This document shows, piece by piece, positions 8,575 through 17,355 of a stretch of DNA of 64,000 bases. The position numbers were made by a program, and so were the translations under genes. The notes under the pieces were generated by a model. It saw only the letters and a list, made by a program, of their open reading frames with translations, did not search any database and was not told the origin of the DNA. Position 1 is the stretch's first letter. Each line of letters starts with the position of its first letter. Origin of the DNA: Bacteroidales bacterium (GTDB lineage: Bacteria; Bacteroidota; Bacteroidia; Bacteroidales; Paludibacteraceae). The DNA lies in the NCBI GenBank assembly GCA_900769555.1, contig CAAGHA010000135.1, forward strand, positions 7,399-71,398, written 5' to 3'.

Positions 8575-10002
8575 TTATTTATTCAAAAGGATTTTTAATT
8601 CTATATGAGCATTAACCATCTCCAACAAAGAGGTAACGTAATCATTTTGTGCATTCACCAACTCTGTACTTGATGTTGTTACTTGCATACTGGAGGCAAC
8701 TCCATATTTGAACTTTTCTGAGTAACTATTGAATACATTTTGCATCACCTCCATGTTATTGGATTGAATTTGGTAATTTTCGTAAGCAGAAGATAGATTG
8801 AAACGCAATTGCTTATCTTGGATCATCAACCCTTCTTCTGTTTGTTCTAAGGTATTGATAGCTGACGCATAATCACATTTTGCAGCACGCACCCCAGCCC
8901 AATTAACTCCCGAAGAAAAAATCGGAATAGAAAGTCCAATGTTCACAGTATGAGGTGGTTGCATATCCATTTTTGCCTCATCACCTACATAGACCTTTTT
9001 ATTCAAAACATAAGCTGCAGACAATTGTGGTACGTAACTCATCTTACTGCTTGTAACTTGCTTACGAGCCAATTCAGTTTGTATATTCACCAATTGATAA
9101 CTGTAGTTATTGTTCAAATCCAACTCAGTATTCAATAATTGCAAGATTGATTCAAGGTTGACAATATCTTCCAACTTTTGAGTTAAAACAATCGTTGCAT
9201 TGGGTTTAGCTCCCATCGAAAGAAGCAATGAATTGTATAGCACCTCTATAGTTCTTTCCAACGTATTAATTCCACTTTTCATTGCAGCAACCTGAATAGC
9301 GATTTGGTCTGCATCATTTTGCTCCGCAACACCCACTTTAACCGCATTTTGGGTCATCTCCATCAATTTCTCCAAATTTCCTAAATTAGAATTCAACAAT
9401 GCCACAGAAGATTGCAATGCAAGGATATTTACGTACGATTTTTCTATATTGGCAGAAATTTCTTGAGCTGTTTTATTGATATTAACCTCTTGCATTCTTT
9501 TACTCATTTTCGCCAACTGCACTCCTACAATTTGAGCTCCACTAACAGCCATCGCAGCTGTTCCTCCAAAAGAGAAATAGGGAGGCATAGCAATGTTAGT
9601 AGCCGTAGAACCTGCTTCGGACATCTTTTTCATAATTGCTCCGGCAATATCATTCACAATCGGTTTCATCTCTGCAGGTACACTCTCAGGCAATTCCAAT
9701 TCTGATTGTTCTGTAGAAGAAGAACCACCACCCATATTCATCGTCATTTCGTATCCACACATATTCGTGTAATCCGCCTTACCACTTATTTGAGGCAACA
9801 TACTTGCGATTGCCTTCCATCTGTTTGCTTCTGCCTTTTGAACTGCAAACGACGCATTTTTGATGTCTCGGTTATGCTCCAAAGCATACGCTTTTGCAGA
9901 ATCTAATGACAACATTAACGTGTCTCCGCCGGCTTGTCCATACGCAAGAGACCCACAAATCATAAGTCCCAATAGGCTTAAACATCTGAACATTTTTTTC
10001 AT
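8575..10002 (-). CDS. TolC-family outer-membrane channel
   Basis: A 475-residue TolC-like protein with an N-terminal signal peptide ending near AYGQA. It contains two long helical halves typical of outer-membrane efflux proteins, including LDSAKAYALEHNRDIKNA near the mature N-terminus and the matching repeat late in the protein. An insert of low complexity (MNMGGGSSSTEQSELELPE, about residues 90-110) lies in the first half. It provides the exit duct for the downstream adaptor-pump pair and is 20 bases behind the tetR gene. Confidence 0.88.
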   Translation of the reverse strand: MKKMFRCLSLLGLMICGSLAYGQAGGDTLMLSLDSAKAYALEHNRDIKNASFAVQKAEANRWKAIASMLPQISGKADYTNMCGYEMTMNMGGGSSSTEQSELELPESVPAEMKPIVNDIAGAIMKKMSEAGSTATNIAMPPYFSFGGTAAMAVSGAQIVGVQLAKMSKRMQEVNINKTAQEISANIEKSYVNILALQSSVALLNSNLGNLEKLMEMTQNAVKVGVAEQNDADQIAIQVAAMKSGINTLERTIEVLYNSLLLSMGAKPNATIVLTQKLEDIVNLESILQLLNTELDLNNNYSYQLVNIQTELARKQVTSSKMSYVPQLSAAYVLNKKVYVGDEAKMDMQPPHTVNIGLSIPIFSSGVNWAGVRAAKCDYASAINTLEQTEEGLMIQDKQLRFNLSSAYENYQIQSNNMEVMQNVFNSYSEKFKYGVASSMQVTTSSTELVNAQNDYVTSLLEMVNAHIELKILLNK

Positions 10003-10022
10003 TTCCTTAAACTTTTATATTT

Positions 10023-10640
10023 TCAAGTAACTATTTTTTTTCTATTAAAATTATCAATCAACTTCATTCCCTTTTCAGTAGCAATACCCCTAAAAAAAAG
10101 CTCTGAATTTGTCCAAAAAACATCAGGAAACGAATATTTGGAAAAATCATAAAAAGAGGGATCTTTCAACGTTAACACAATCATGTAGAAAATATTTTTT
10201 AAAATCTCTACGTCGAATTCTGTACGCACAAAACCCTCTTCTTGCGCTGTCCTCAACACCGTTCCAAAAATTTCGATATTCTCTTTCTCTTTTCTCTCAA
10301 CATATGCTTGAATATTAGGAAACATACGCTTCATATCTTTGAAGAAATTGACATTTACAACCCTAAAGATTTTAACATTCACATAAAAAACATTCAACAG
10401 AAATTCCAATGAATTTTCTGATAACTCCTTCTTTTTGTCAAATTCTTCTTTTATCTTATTCCCAAATAGTTCTAAGCAGGATAAAACAAGTTGTTCTTTG
10501 TTCTCAAAATATTCATAGATAGTGCGCTTGGATATTGCCAATTCCGCAGCAATCATATCCATCGTAATGCTCTTAATTCCTTTTTCAAGAAACATTTTTA
10601 ACGAACACTCTACTATTCTATTTTTTGCATCCAAATTCAT
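10023..10640 (-). CDS. TetR-family transcriptional regulator of efflux operon
   Basis: A 205-residue regulator with an N-terminal helix-turn-helix (ITMDMIAAELAISKRTIYEYFENKEQLV, residues about 25-52) and a divergent all-alpha ligand domain. It is the first gene of the tetR-tolC-adaptor-RND-PII operon, so it probably represses its own transcription together with the pump and is released by a pump substrate; this is inferred from context. The likely promoter box is 42 bases upstream at 10682-10689. Confidence 0.88.
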   Translation of the reverse strand: MNLDAKNRIVECSLKMFLEKGIKSITMDMIAAELAISKRTIYEYFENKEQLVLSCLELFGNKIKEEFDKKKELSENSLEFLLNVFYVNVKIFRVVNVNFFKDMKRMFPNIQAYVERKEKENIEIFGTVLRTAQEEGFVRTEFDVEILKNIFYMIVLTLKDPSFYDFSKYSFPDVFWTNSELFFRGIATEKGMKLIDNFNRKKIVT

Positions 10641-10681
10641 ACAATCCCATAGGTACCCCTTCTTACATAGAGATGAGGGTG

Positions 10682-10689
10682 CAAAAATA
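10682..10689 (-). promoter_or_regulatory. -7 box upstream of tetR-efflux operon
   Basis: TATTTTTG on the minus strand matches TAnnTTTG. No good -33 TTG is visible at the right distance, in keeping with a regulated promoter. Confidence 0.45.
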
Positions 10690-10734
10690 ATAGAAAACTT
10701 TTAAGTCTGATTTAGTTTTCTTAATTATTTCATG

Positions 10735-11193
10735 TTATTTAACATAATTTATATACCACAAACGCGCAGCATCCTCTACAATTTTAGAACATGGACGGCG
10801 CTCATAATATTGTTGCGTGCGTTCTTCCGGTTTATAAGTCTCCTTTTTATCTTCTGACAAACCCAATAAATCTCGACATCTCAAAAATCCATTTTGTTGT
10901 TTAAATTGTTCTGCCAAATCTTGTACAATTCTGTAATTTTCCGCTTTCCCTTCGCTATCAGAGGCTACGGTTGTACCAAATTTCAATCCGGCAAGAATAA
11001 ACAAACCACAAGCGGCACCACAAGTCTCCCTCATTCTGCCAATTCCACCTCCAAAAGAGGCTGAAACTTTCAACGCCTCTTCGCGAGATAATCCGTATAG
11101 ATCAGCAAATGCTGCCACTACCGCTTGCGAACAATTATATCCACTTTTAAACAATTCGACTGCTAATGCAATTCTTTCTTCTCCGTTTTCCAT
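10735..11193 (-). CDS. C_GCAxxG_C_C family protein
   Basis: About 152 residues. The family pattern is clear: GYNCSQAV, then CGAACGLFILAG, then RCRDLLG and the late RPCSKIVEDAA. The conserved cysteines suggest a redox centre or metal site; no function is established for the family. The open frame reaches a GTG at 11211, but I prefer ATG at 11193 (MENGEERIALAVELF) because a -7-like box overlaps the GTG. It is monocistronic and faces away from the AddA-like gene. Confidence 0.8.
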   Translation of the reverse strand: MENGEERIALAVELFKSGYNCSQAVVAAFADLYGLSREEALKVSASFGGGIGRMRETCGAACGLFILAGLKFGTTVASDSEGKAENYRIVQDLAEQFKQQNGFLRCRDLLGLSEDKKETYKPEERTQQYYERRPCSKIVEDAARLWYINYVK

Positions 11194-11327
11194 ATACTTG
11201 ATTTTTTTCACAAAGATAACACAAAGTATTTATAAGCTGTTTAAATTATATTATTAAATCGATTTTGAGTATCACTCTCTATTTTTTGCATCTTTGAGGA
11301 GTATTTAACCTGTTTATTATAGCTAAC

Positions 11328-11355
11328 TTCTATAAATTTCGATTTTTGTTTCTAA
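11328..11355 (+). repeat. dispersed repeat, best left-end module
   Basis: This is the reference copy of the 28-base module, starting TTCTATAAATTTCG and ending TTTGTTTCTAA. Near matches occur at 2383, 3644, 32560, 32686 and, weaker, 43425, 44664 and (inverted) 51454. Confidence 0.7.
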
Positions 11356-11458
11356 GTGTAATAAATTCTAATTCGGACGCATTTGAACTTATTTGCGCTA
11401 TTTTGCTTATATTTACTCAGTTACGATACTCGCATCTCTCCCTTTCAAATATGGGTGA

Positions 11459-11518
11459 GTTCTATAAACAATCTTACTCAAATGCCCTTCAAAATCATCT
11501 CGACAGAATTTATAGAAC
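11459..11518. repeat. 60-base element with perfect 10-bp terminal inverted repeats
   Basis: GTTCTATAAA at 11459-11468 is exactly inverted at 11509-11518. The interior holds ACTCAAATGCCCTTCAAAATC, which recurs almost unchanged near 37645-37665. The form is that of a REP- or MITE-like intergenic element. Confidence 0.7.
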
Positions 11519-11601
11519 TTAGCAATACTTTTTTATAATAGTCTATTATTAATAGCAAATAAAATCTAAACAACTTCTTAGATTTTTTCTTCTTGATGTA
11601 T

Positions 11602-11609
11602 TATCTTTG
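11602..11609 (+). promoter_or_regulatory. -7 box upstream of addA-like gene
   Basis: TATCTTTG matches TAnnTTTG exactly. No -33 TTG at normal spacing. It would give a 5' leader of about 130 bases. Confidence 0.45.
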
Positions 11610-11746
11610 GAAATTATCTGATCTCTTGAGAAGACATCCAAAAGATTTTAAAATTTTTTGTAAAATTTTCGAGACACGATAACAATTCGACATACTTTTA
11701 TGGGGTAAAATATTCCCAAAATATTGCTCTTAAATCTGAAAATAAA

Positions 11747-14700
11747 ATGGTTAAACAACTTGAAATTTCAAATAGCAAACCTCTGAAAATTTACAAAGCG
11801 TCAGCCGGTTCCGGGAAAACCTACCGACTTGCTTTGGAATACATAAAATTGGTGATTTGTGATCCTAAATGTTACGACAAAATCTTGGCGGTAACTTTTA
11901 CCAATAAAGCAACCAAAGAGATGAAAAATCGTATTATGAAGGAACTCTATGGTATTGGTCAAAATTTACCGGATTCAAAAGCAATGTTGCAATCTGTAAT
12001 AGATGAACTATCTGAAAATCAGAATTTTATTCATTACGTAAAAGAATCAAAATTATTTAACACCCTCTCTTTAGAGGAAAAAATCCCTGCAATTATTACA
12101 TTAAACGCAAAACAAGCGTTATATAATATCTTACATGATTATAGTCGGTTCAGAATTGAAACTATCGACAGTTTTTTTCAATCAATTTTGAGAAACTTAG
12201 CAAAAGAACTTGGGTTGGGGGCCTATTTGAATATCGAGTTGGATTCTAAATCAATTCTCACTGATGCCATTGATGTTCTGTTTGACGAAGTGAAGGAGAG
12301 AGAAAAAAGATACCTTCTCTCATGGATTTCTCAATACATGAAGGAGCAGATTGAAAGTGGAAAATCATGGAAAATTCAGTCCCTACTGGAGGAGTTTGGT
12401 AAAAATATTTTCAAAGAGGAATACCTTCGTTATAGTCAAGAAATTGATAAAAAATTGAAGGATCATGACTTTCTGAAAGAGTACAAACGAGAGATAGCAA
12501 AAATTAAAAAAGAAAAAGTAAGTGAGGTGCAAACCATCGCACTAGATCTTAAAAATTCATTGGAACTGTTAGGCTTGGATGGCAACTCTATTGCGTATGG
12601 AGAAAAAGGGGTTTGGGGTTCTATTGTAGCTCTATCTACAATGAATGATATGGTAGCTATTGAAAAAGAATGTTCTGCGCGAGTTGCAGACTGTATGAAA
12701 GAGGCTGAAAAGTGGGTAAAGAAAGAGCTTAGGGAAGAGGGATTACTTGGAAATATCAGAGAAAAAATCATTCCGAAACTAATTGAATTAGAGACGGTTC
12801 GAACGAAAAATCGCGAAGTAATTATTGCTTGTGAGTTGGTTAATAAAAACATCAATAACTTGGGATTGTTGCATGATATTTCAAGAATTATTCACCTGAT
12901 TAATAGCGATCGGAACACTTTTTTGTTGGCATACACCCCTACGCTCCTTGCAGAAATGATTAAAGAGAATGATGCACCTTTTATTTATGAAAAAATCGGA
13001 AGCCATATAGAGCATATCATGATCGATGAGTTTCAAGATACAAGTGTAACACAATGGGATAATTTTAAACCGTTGATAAAAGAGTCACTTTCTCACGGAA
13101 CAGGATTGATAGTAGGAGATCCAAAGCAATCCATCTATCGTTTTAGAAATGGTGATTGGCGAATTTTAGGAGAGATAAAAGATAGCAAAGAGTTTGGTAA
13201 AGTCACTCACGTAGAGACTCTTGATGTAAATTGGCGAAGCGAAAAAAGAATTGTAGATTTCAACAATAGAGTCTTTCAAGAGAGTTTAAAACTTTTTACT
13301 TATGGAGAAGAGAACGTAGAGCATAAACTAATGCAACAATTGAAAAATGCTTACAGTGATTGTGCGCAAAAGAGTCAGCGTAAGGATGAAAACGGAATGC
13401 TGAAGGTAAATTTCATAGAAAAGAATAGTGATGAACAATCACTGATGTTGGAGCACTTAGTCAAAGAAATTTATGATTTAGAAAAAGCCGGCATTGCACC
13501 CAATGATATAGCAATTCTAGTGCGCACAAACAAGGAAATTCCTAAAATCGCCTCCTATCTTGCGGAGATTGATAAAAGTCTTTATCCGGGAGGAAATTTC
13601 GATTTGGTATCGGACGAAGCCTATCATTTGAGATCTTCTTCAGCGGTAGAAATTATTCTAAACGTATTGAGAGTTATTCAGTCTCCTGAATGCATTATGA
13701 CAAAATTACATCTCTATCATTCCTATAAAACTCATGTCGAGAAAGTTAATCCGGATCAGGTGCTACAACTAAATTGGGAGAATGATGAAACATTTCTTCA
13801 GATGCTATCTAAGATTGAAAAGATTTCCCTTTTGCCTTTATACGAGTTGATTGAAGAGGTTTACAGAGTATTCTTAACCGACAATAACATAAATCTATTA
13901 CCGGGTCAAGATAGTTACTTATGCTTCTTCATGGATAAAGTAAGTGAGTTTTTATCCAGAAATACTCCAAATATCTCTTCATTGCTTAAGCATTGGGATG
14001 ATTGTTTGAAAGAAAAGAGTTTACCTTCAAATGAAGGTATCAACGGAATCAGGATTCTATCGATTCATAAATCTAAGGGATTAGAATTTCATTCGGTTTT
14101 GATACCTTACTGCAATTGGAGTTTGGAAAGCGAAGTAAAATCCTATACTAAATGGTATAAAACAGGTAATAATGAACCATTTAATAAAATACCGATTTTA
14201 CCTATAGAACACCAAAAAAAGGTGGCAAATTCTATCTTCAGTGAAGAATATACGGATGAAACCATACAAAATTTAGCCGACAATTTAAACATCCTATATG
14301 TAGCACTAACACGAGCAGAAAAAAACTTAATTCTTCTAAGTTATTATGATGCAAAAAAAGAGAATCAAGGAATCCCAACCAATGTATCAGAGTTACTTTT
14401 AAGAATATTTACAAAGTCTGATTCATTTACATCCTCTTTTTCAACCGAAACCATGCAACTAAAAGAGGGGGAAATATTTGCATCTCCTCATAAAGAGAAA
14501 AAAACTTCGTCAAACCCTTTTGACCCGATTGGAGATGAAATTATTGTTCATTATTATAGTACACGACAAAAGGCTCGATTTAAACAATCTATTAAATCCA
14601 ATGAGTTTATAGAGGAAAGAGACGATGAAAGCAGTAATGAGTACCTAAACAGAGGACGATTACTACACTACTTATTCTCCAATATAGAGACGGTTGAAGA

Positions 14701-15061
14701 TGTCTCACAAGCGGTTGATAAACTCTTTTTTGAAGGGGTGATTTCATCGAAAGAAGAGCGTTCTGTATTGAGTGATTTTGTCCATAAAAAATTGGATAGT
14801 AAAGAGGGGAAAGAGTGGTTTAAACCGGGGTTAACTCTATACAACGAGTGCAGTATATTATTTCGAGATGAAAATGGAGAGTTACAAAGTCGGCGTCCTG
14901 ATAGGGTGATAAAGGAAGGGAATAAAATGACTGTGATTGATTTTAAATTTGGCAAGCCCTCTCCTAAATATCAAAAGCAAATTGATGAGTATGTTTACCT
15001 GCTGACCCAAATGGGATACGAAGCTACCGGACATATTTGGTATTTGGGAGTCCCGAATTAA
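11747..15061 (+). CDS. UvrD/RecB-like helicase-nuclease (AddA type)
   Basis: A 1104-residue DNA repair enzyme that would unwind and resect double-strand breaks. Walker A GSGKT is at residues 21-25, with AVTFTNKATKEMK just after. Walker B and motif II read MIDEFQDTS near residue 427, followed by GDPKQSIYRFR and the motif VI-like LYVALTRAEKNL. The C-terminal PD-(D/E)XK nuclease shows RGRLLHYLFS, then RPDRVIKEG, VIDFKFGK and YQKQIDEY. This domain order is that of AddA/RecB-family proteins. The usual partner AddB is not encoded in this window, so it lies elsewhere or is missing. Upstream -7 box at 11602-11609. Confidence 0.85.
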   Translation: MVKQLEISNSKPLKIYKASAGSGKTYRLALEYIKLVICDPKCYDKILAVTFTNKATKEMKNRIMKELYGIGQNLPDSKAMLQSVIDELSENQNFIHYVKESKLFNTLSLEEKIPAIITLNAKQALYNILHDYSRFRIETIDSFFQSILRNLAKELGLGAYLNIELDSKSILTDAIDVLFDEVKEREKRYLLSWISQYMKEQIESGKSWKIQSLLEEFGKNIFKEEYLRYSQEIDKKLKDHDFLKEYKREIAKIKKEKVSEVQTIALDLKNSLELLGLDGNSIAYGEKGVWGSIVALSTMNDMVAIEKECSARVADCMKEAEKWVKKELREEGLLGNIREKIIPKLIELETVRTKNREVIIACELVNKNINNLGLLHDISRIIHLINSDRNTFLLAYTPTLLAEMIKENDAPFIYEKIGSHIEHIMIDEFQDTSVTQWDNFKPLIKESLSHGTGLIVGDPKQSIYRFRNGDWRILGEIKDSKEFGKVTHVETLDVNWRSEKRIVDFNNRVFQESLKLFTYGEENVEHKLMQQLKNAYSDCAQKSQRKDENGMLKVNFIEKNSDEQSLMLEHLVKEIYDLEKAGIAPNDIAILVRTNKEIPKIASYLAEIDKSLYPGGNFDLVSDEAYHLRSSSAVEIILNVLRVIQSPECIMTKLHLYHSYKTHVEKVNPDQVLQLNWENDETFLQMLSKIEKISLLPLYELIEEVYRVFLTDNNINLLPGQDSYLCFFMDKVSEFLSRNTPNISSLLKHWDDCLKEKSLPSNEGINGIRILSIHKSKGLEFHSVLIPYCNWSLESEVKSYTKWYKTGNNEPFNKIPILPIEHQKKVANSIFSEEYTDETIQNLADNLNILYVALTRAEKNLILLSYYDAKKENQGIPTNVSELLLRIFTKSDSFTSSFSTETMQLKEGEIFASPHKEKKTSSNPFDPIGDEIIVHYYSTRQKARFKQSIKSNEFIEERDDESSNEYLNRGRLLHYLFSNIETVEDVSQAVDKLFFEGVISSKEERSVLSDFVHKKLDSKEGKEWFKPGLTLYNECSILFRDENGELQSRRPDRVIKEGNKMTVIDFKFGKPSPKYQKQIDEYVYLLTQMGYEATGHIWYLGVPN

Positions 15062-15073
15062 GATACTATAACA

Positions 15074-15107
15074 TTCCCCTGCACACACTCGGTACAGGGG
15101 AAAGTAT
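15074..15107. terminator. hairpin between converging genes
   Basis: TTCCCCTG at 15074-15081 pairs with CAGGGGAA at 15095-15102 around a 13-base loop, followed on the plus strand by AGTATTTT. It probably ends transcription of the addA-like gene and possibly of the minus-strand lipoprotein genes. Confidence 0.65.
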
Positions 15108-15108
15108 T

Positions 15109-15579
15109 TTACTCCTCTTCAAGTTTATACGGATGTGCCTTGGCATATTCGTATTCTTTTTCGGTGATTTCGTAACGATAGAGGTAGATGTCAGGACCAT
15201 CTAAAACACAGTCATAATTGTCAGGGTCAATAACCATCTCATCGTGGTTTAGTTCTTGTTTATAACTTTCACATAAATAATACAATGTATCATCAAAAAC
15301 AAGGTGAGTACAATAAGAATTAAAGGGTCCATATTGCAATTTTCTATAGTGAACACCTTCTCTTAATATTGAGTCTTGAGGCAAAATATCTATATTCACA
15401 ATCTTACGTCCTTCATTTGTGTGACAATCACTTTCTATTCTTAATTTGTGTGTGGTACTATTAACAATCAAAAAATACCATTTTCCAGCCGGAAGAGCAT
15501 CTATCTCGCTTTGTGTGCAAGATGTTATAGATAATAGAGAAATAAAAGAGATAATCACTGTAATTATTTTTCTGTCCAT
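15109..15579 (-). CDS. small lipoprotein of unknown function
   Basis: A 156-residue protein with a lipoprotein signal (ITSC, Cys21). I do not recognise a family. It contains SDCHTNEGRKIVNIDILPQ and ends in an acidic, Tyr-rich stretch. Its start overlaps the end of the upstream metalloprotease-like gene by 16 bases, which argues for translational coupling and a shared function. A product that inhibits or anchors the upstream protein would fit but is only a guess. Confidence 0.7.
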   Translation of the reverse strand: MDRKIITVIISFISLLSITSCTQSEIDALPAGKWYFLIVNSTTHKLRIESDCHTNEGRKIVNIDILPQDSILREGVHYRKLQYGPFNSYCTHLVFDDTLYYLCESYKQELNHDEMVIDPDNYDCVLDGPDIYLYRYEITEKEYEYAKAHPYKLEEE

Positions 15580-17183
15580 TTTTCTTTATAGAGTTTTAAA
15601 AGTGTATATATTTGAGAATTTGTTATATAAGCAGGTTTATTATTTAGCATGAATCTTTCAACATCACTATAACTTTTTAAAGTTGTAAGATTTTTATCGA
15701 TTAAGGATATAGAATAACCATAAACATCATCAAAAGGTCGAGAAATATCTTTTAGCGATTGATTATAATCATCAATCATATCAATAAACATAGGAGAATA
15801 TATTAAGGATATTTTATCGTAATTAGGCCAATGTTGATCGTCATATCTATTATCTAGTAATACTAATTCATACCCACTTGCACCTAATCTTTCATATTCT
15901 TGCAATGTTAGATACCAATCAACGCAAGAAGCCCAACTATCTCTTATAAACTTACTTGTATTATCATATTCATCTTTGCTCATTCTGCAAGCATGTGAAG
16001 CATGTGCTAATTCATGAATTGTTGTATTAAAAATGCTACTTACAGAACATATTCCTTTCGAATCTTTTTCATAAATCTTTATGGCTGAAAATATCCAACT
16101 CCATGTACGAACAATAGCAGATTGTGTTCCTCCTAACGCACTTCCATCCGTATCTGCTCCGGTTTGGTACGAAACTTTCAAGGCTTTGCTTGGACGTATC
16201 AATCCGTCTATGTTTCCGTGATAATATTTCAACAATGCTCTATGGATAGCAGAAATGTGGAGCGATTTTTGGGTATTTGAAGAAATGTTCAAATTCCATG
16301 CACTCTTGGTGTTATTCGGACCATTGTAATAGGCTTGTGTGCCTCCATCTCTGATATCCCAATTATCTCGTTCCCATTCTATGCTATAAGAGACATCTCT
16401 ATTCCTTTTGTCAAAACTAACCTGACCATAAATATTGGTGATGGCTGTTTTCTTTACAAAAGCAAAAGTAGTAATCCTCACTTTTACACCATCCAATGGG
16501 ATATAAGTGTTTAAAATATCATCGTATGCTTTAATTGTAGCCGTAGGAGTCCATTTGCGCAATGTTTCTGTTTGATCCATTTGATCCGGAGCATTCTGAC
16601 GAACGGACTCATTCAACAAATCTTTCAAAAAGTTTGACTCTTCATTAGAACTGCGCAAGGATGAACTTCCCCCCTCTTCAAACATCTCATTCGGCATGTA
16701 GAGTTCTTCCAATACCTCATAGTCAATTTCATATTTCCCCAAATCATGCTCCGCAGGAACCACGGTGTATTGCCATTGATAGGCATCCCATGGCAAAGAT
16801 GGGTCGTGATAACTATCACCCTCCGTCAGTTCATAATCCCACGGATAAGGTGTCGGGTCTAACAATGTATCTCCTACCAACAACTCATATTCGGCAGAGT
16901 CTTTAGGTAAAAATCGCACATAAAGATGAGTAGCCTCTAACTGCGTTGCCGAACGTAAAACCATGCCATTTCGTTGCGCCAAAGAATCGGCTGCACGCTG
17001 CATGTTTCTTAACGTTACAGGACTGTTGATTTTCTCACCCAAGCGGATTTCACCCTCTTTAATACCCATTTCTCTTTTTGATTGCGATGAACCCACATCA
17101 GAATCAAAAGCCTCTTCATCTTCGCAAGAGGCAAAAGACAATGCCAAGAATGGCAGCATTGTCCAAAACAATTTTTTTCTCAT
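15564..17183 (-). CDS. lipoprotein with zincin HELAH motif
   Basis: About 539 residues. The start is set at ATG 17183 (MRKKLFWTMLPF...), which gives a clean lipoprotein signal ending FASC (Cys20) and a promoter 33 bases upstream; the longer frame to 17270 would bury the signal. An N-terminal half of unknown fold contains an Ig-like segment (DGVKVRITTFAFVKKTAITN...). Near residue 390 the sequence TTIHELAHASH matches the HExxH zinc-binding motif of zincin metalloproteases; the third zinc ligand is not obvious. Surface or periplasmic peptidase activity is likely but unproven. Confidence 0.75.
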   Translation of the reverse strand: MRKKLFWTMLPFLALSFASCEDEEAFDSDVGSSQSKREMGIKEGEIRLGEKINSPVTLRNMQRAADSLAQRNGMVLRSATQLEATHLYVRFLPKDSAEYELLVGDTLLDPTPYPWDYELTEGDSYHDPSLPWDAYQWQYTVVPAEHDLGKYEIDYEVLEELYMPNEMFEEGGSSSLRSSNEESNFLKDLLNESVRQNAPDQMDQTETLRKWTPTATIKAYDDILNTYIPLDGVKVRITTFAFVKKTAITNIYGQVSFDKRNRDVSYSIEWERDNWDIRDGGTQAYYNGPNNTKSAWNLNISSNTQKSLHISAIHRALLKYYHGNIDGLIRPSKALKVSYQTGADTDGSALGGTQSAIVRTWSWIFSAIKIYEKDSKGICSVSSIFNTTIHELAHASHACRMSKDEYDNTSKFIRDSWASCVDWYLTLQEYERLGASGYELVLLDNRYDDQHWPNYDKISLIYSPMFIDMIDDYNQSLKDISRPFDDVYGYSISLIDKNLTTLKSYSDVERFMLNNKPAYITNSQIYTLLKLYKEKWTEK

Positions 17184-17215
17184 GTTACTTAATTTAGTTA
17201 ATATTTTTAACAAGA

Positions 17216-17246
17216 CAAAGTTAAAACAAGAATTTTTAATAAACAA
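17216..17246 (-). promoter_or_regulatory. promoter of HELAH lipoprotein operon
   Basis: On the minus strand, TTG (17244-17246) - N20 - TAACTTTG (17216-17223) matches the Bacteroidota promoter. It lies 33 bases before the chosen ATG and supports that start. Confidence 0.7.
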
Positions 17247-17297
17247 TAAAATTATACAAAATTTTAACAATTGTGCAGATTTATATTGTTTTCAAGT

Positions 17298-17331
17298 AAA
17301 AAAATTCCCTTGTGCAGAGCGCACAAGGGAA
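17298..17331 (-). terminator. terminator of giant T9SS cargo gene
   Basis: An 11-bp perfect stem (TTCCCTTGTGC at 17305-17315 with 17321-17331), 5-base loop, followed on the minus strand by a run of seven T. It lies 25 bases past the stop of the upstream gene. Confidence 0.88.
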
Positions 17332-17355
17332 CATTATTTTTAAGCAACTGACTTC

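Larger units (their letters stand above)
11194..11746. other. divergent intergenic region with repeat elements
   Basis: No gene. It contains a -7-like box for the minus-strand gene (CAAAGATA at 11211-11218 on the plus strand), a full left-end repeat module (11328-11355), a 60-base element with perfect terminal inverted repeats (11459-11518), and the -7 box for the AddA-like gene (11602-11609). Confidence 0.6.

Noticed and set aside
11194..11211. GTG 11211 as start of the C_GCAxxG_C_C protein
   Set aside because: The ATG at 11193 gives a normal N-terminus, and the GTG overlaps a -7-like box.
12463..12855. 130-codon minus-strand open frame inside the addA-like gene
   Set aside because: Low-complexity Ser/Phe-rich translation typical of antisense to a Glu/Lys-rich gene; no start context or homology.
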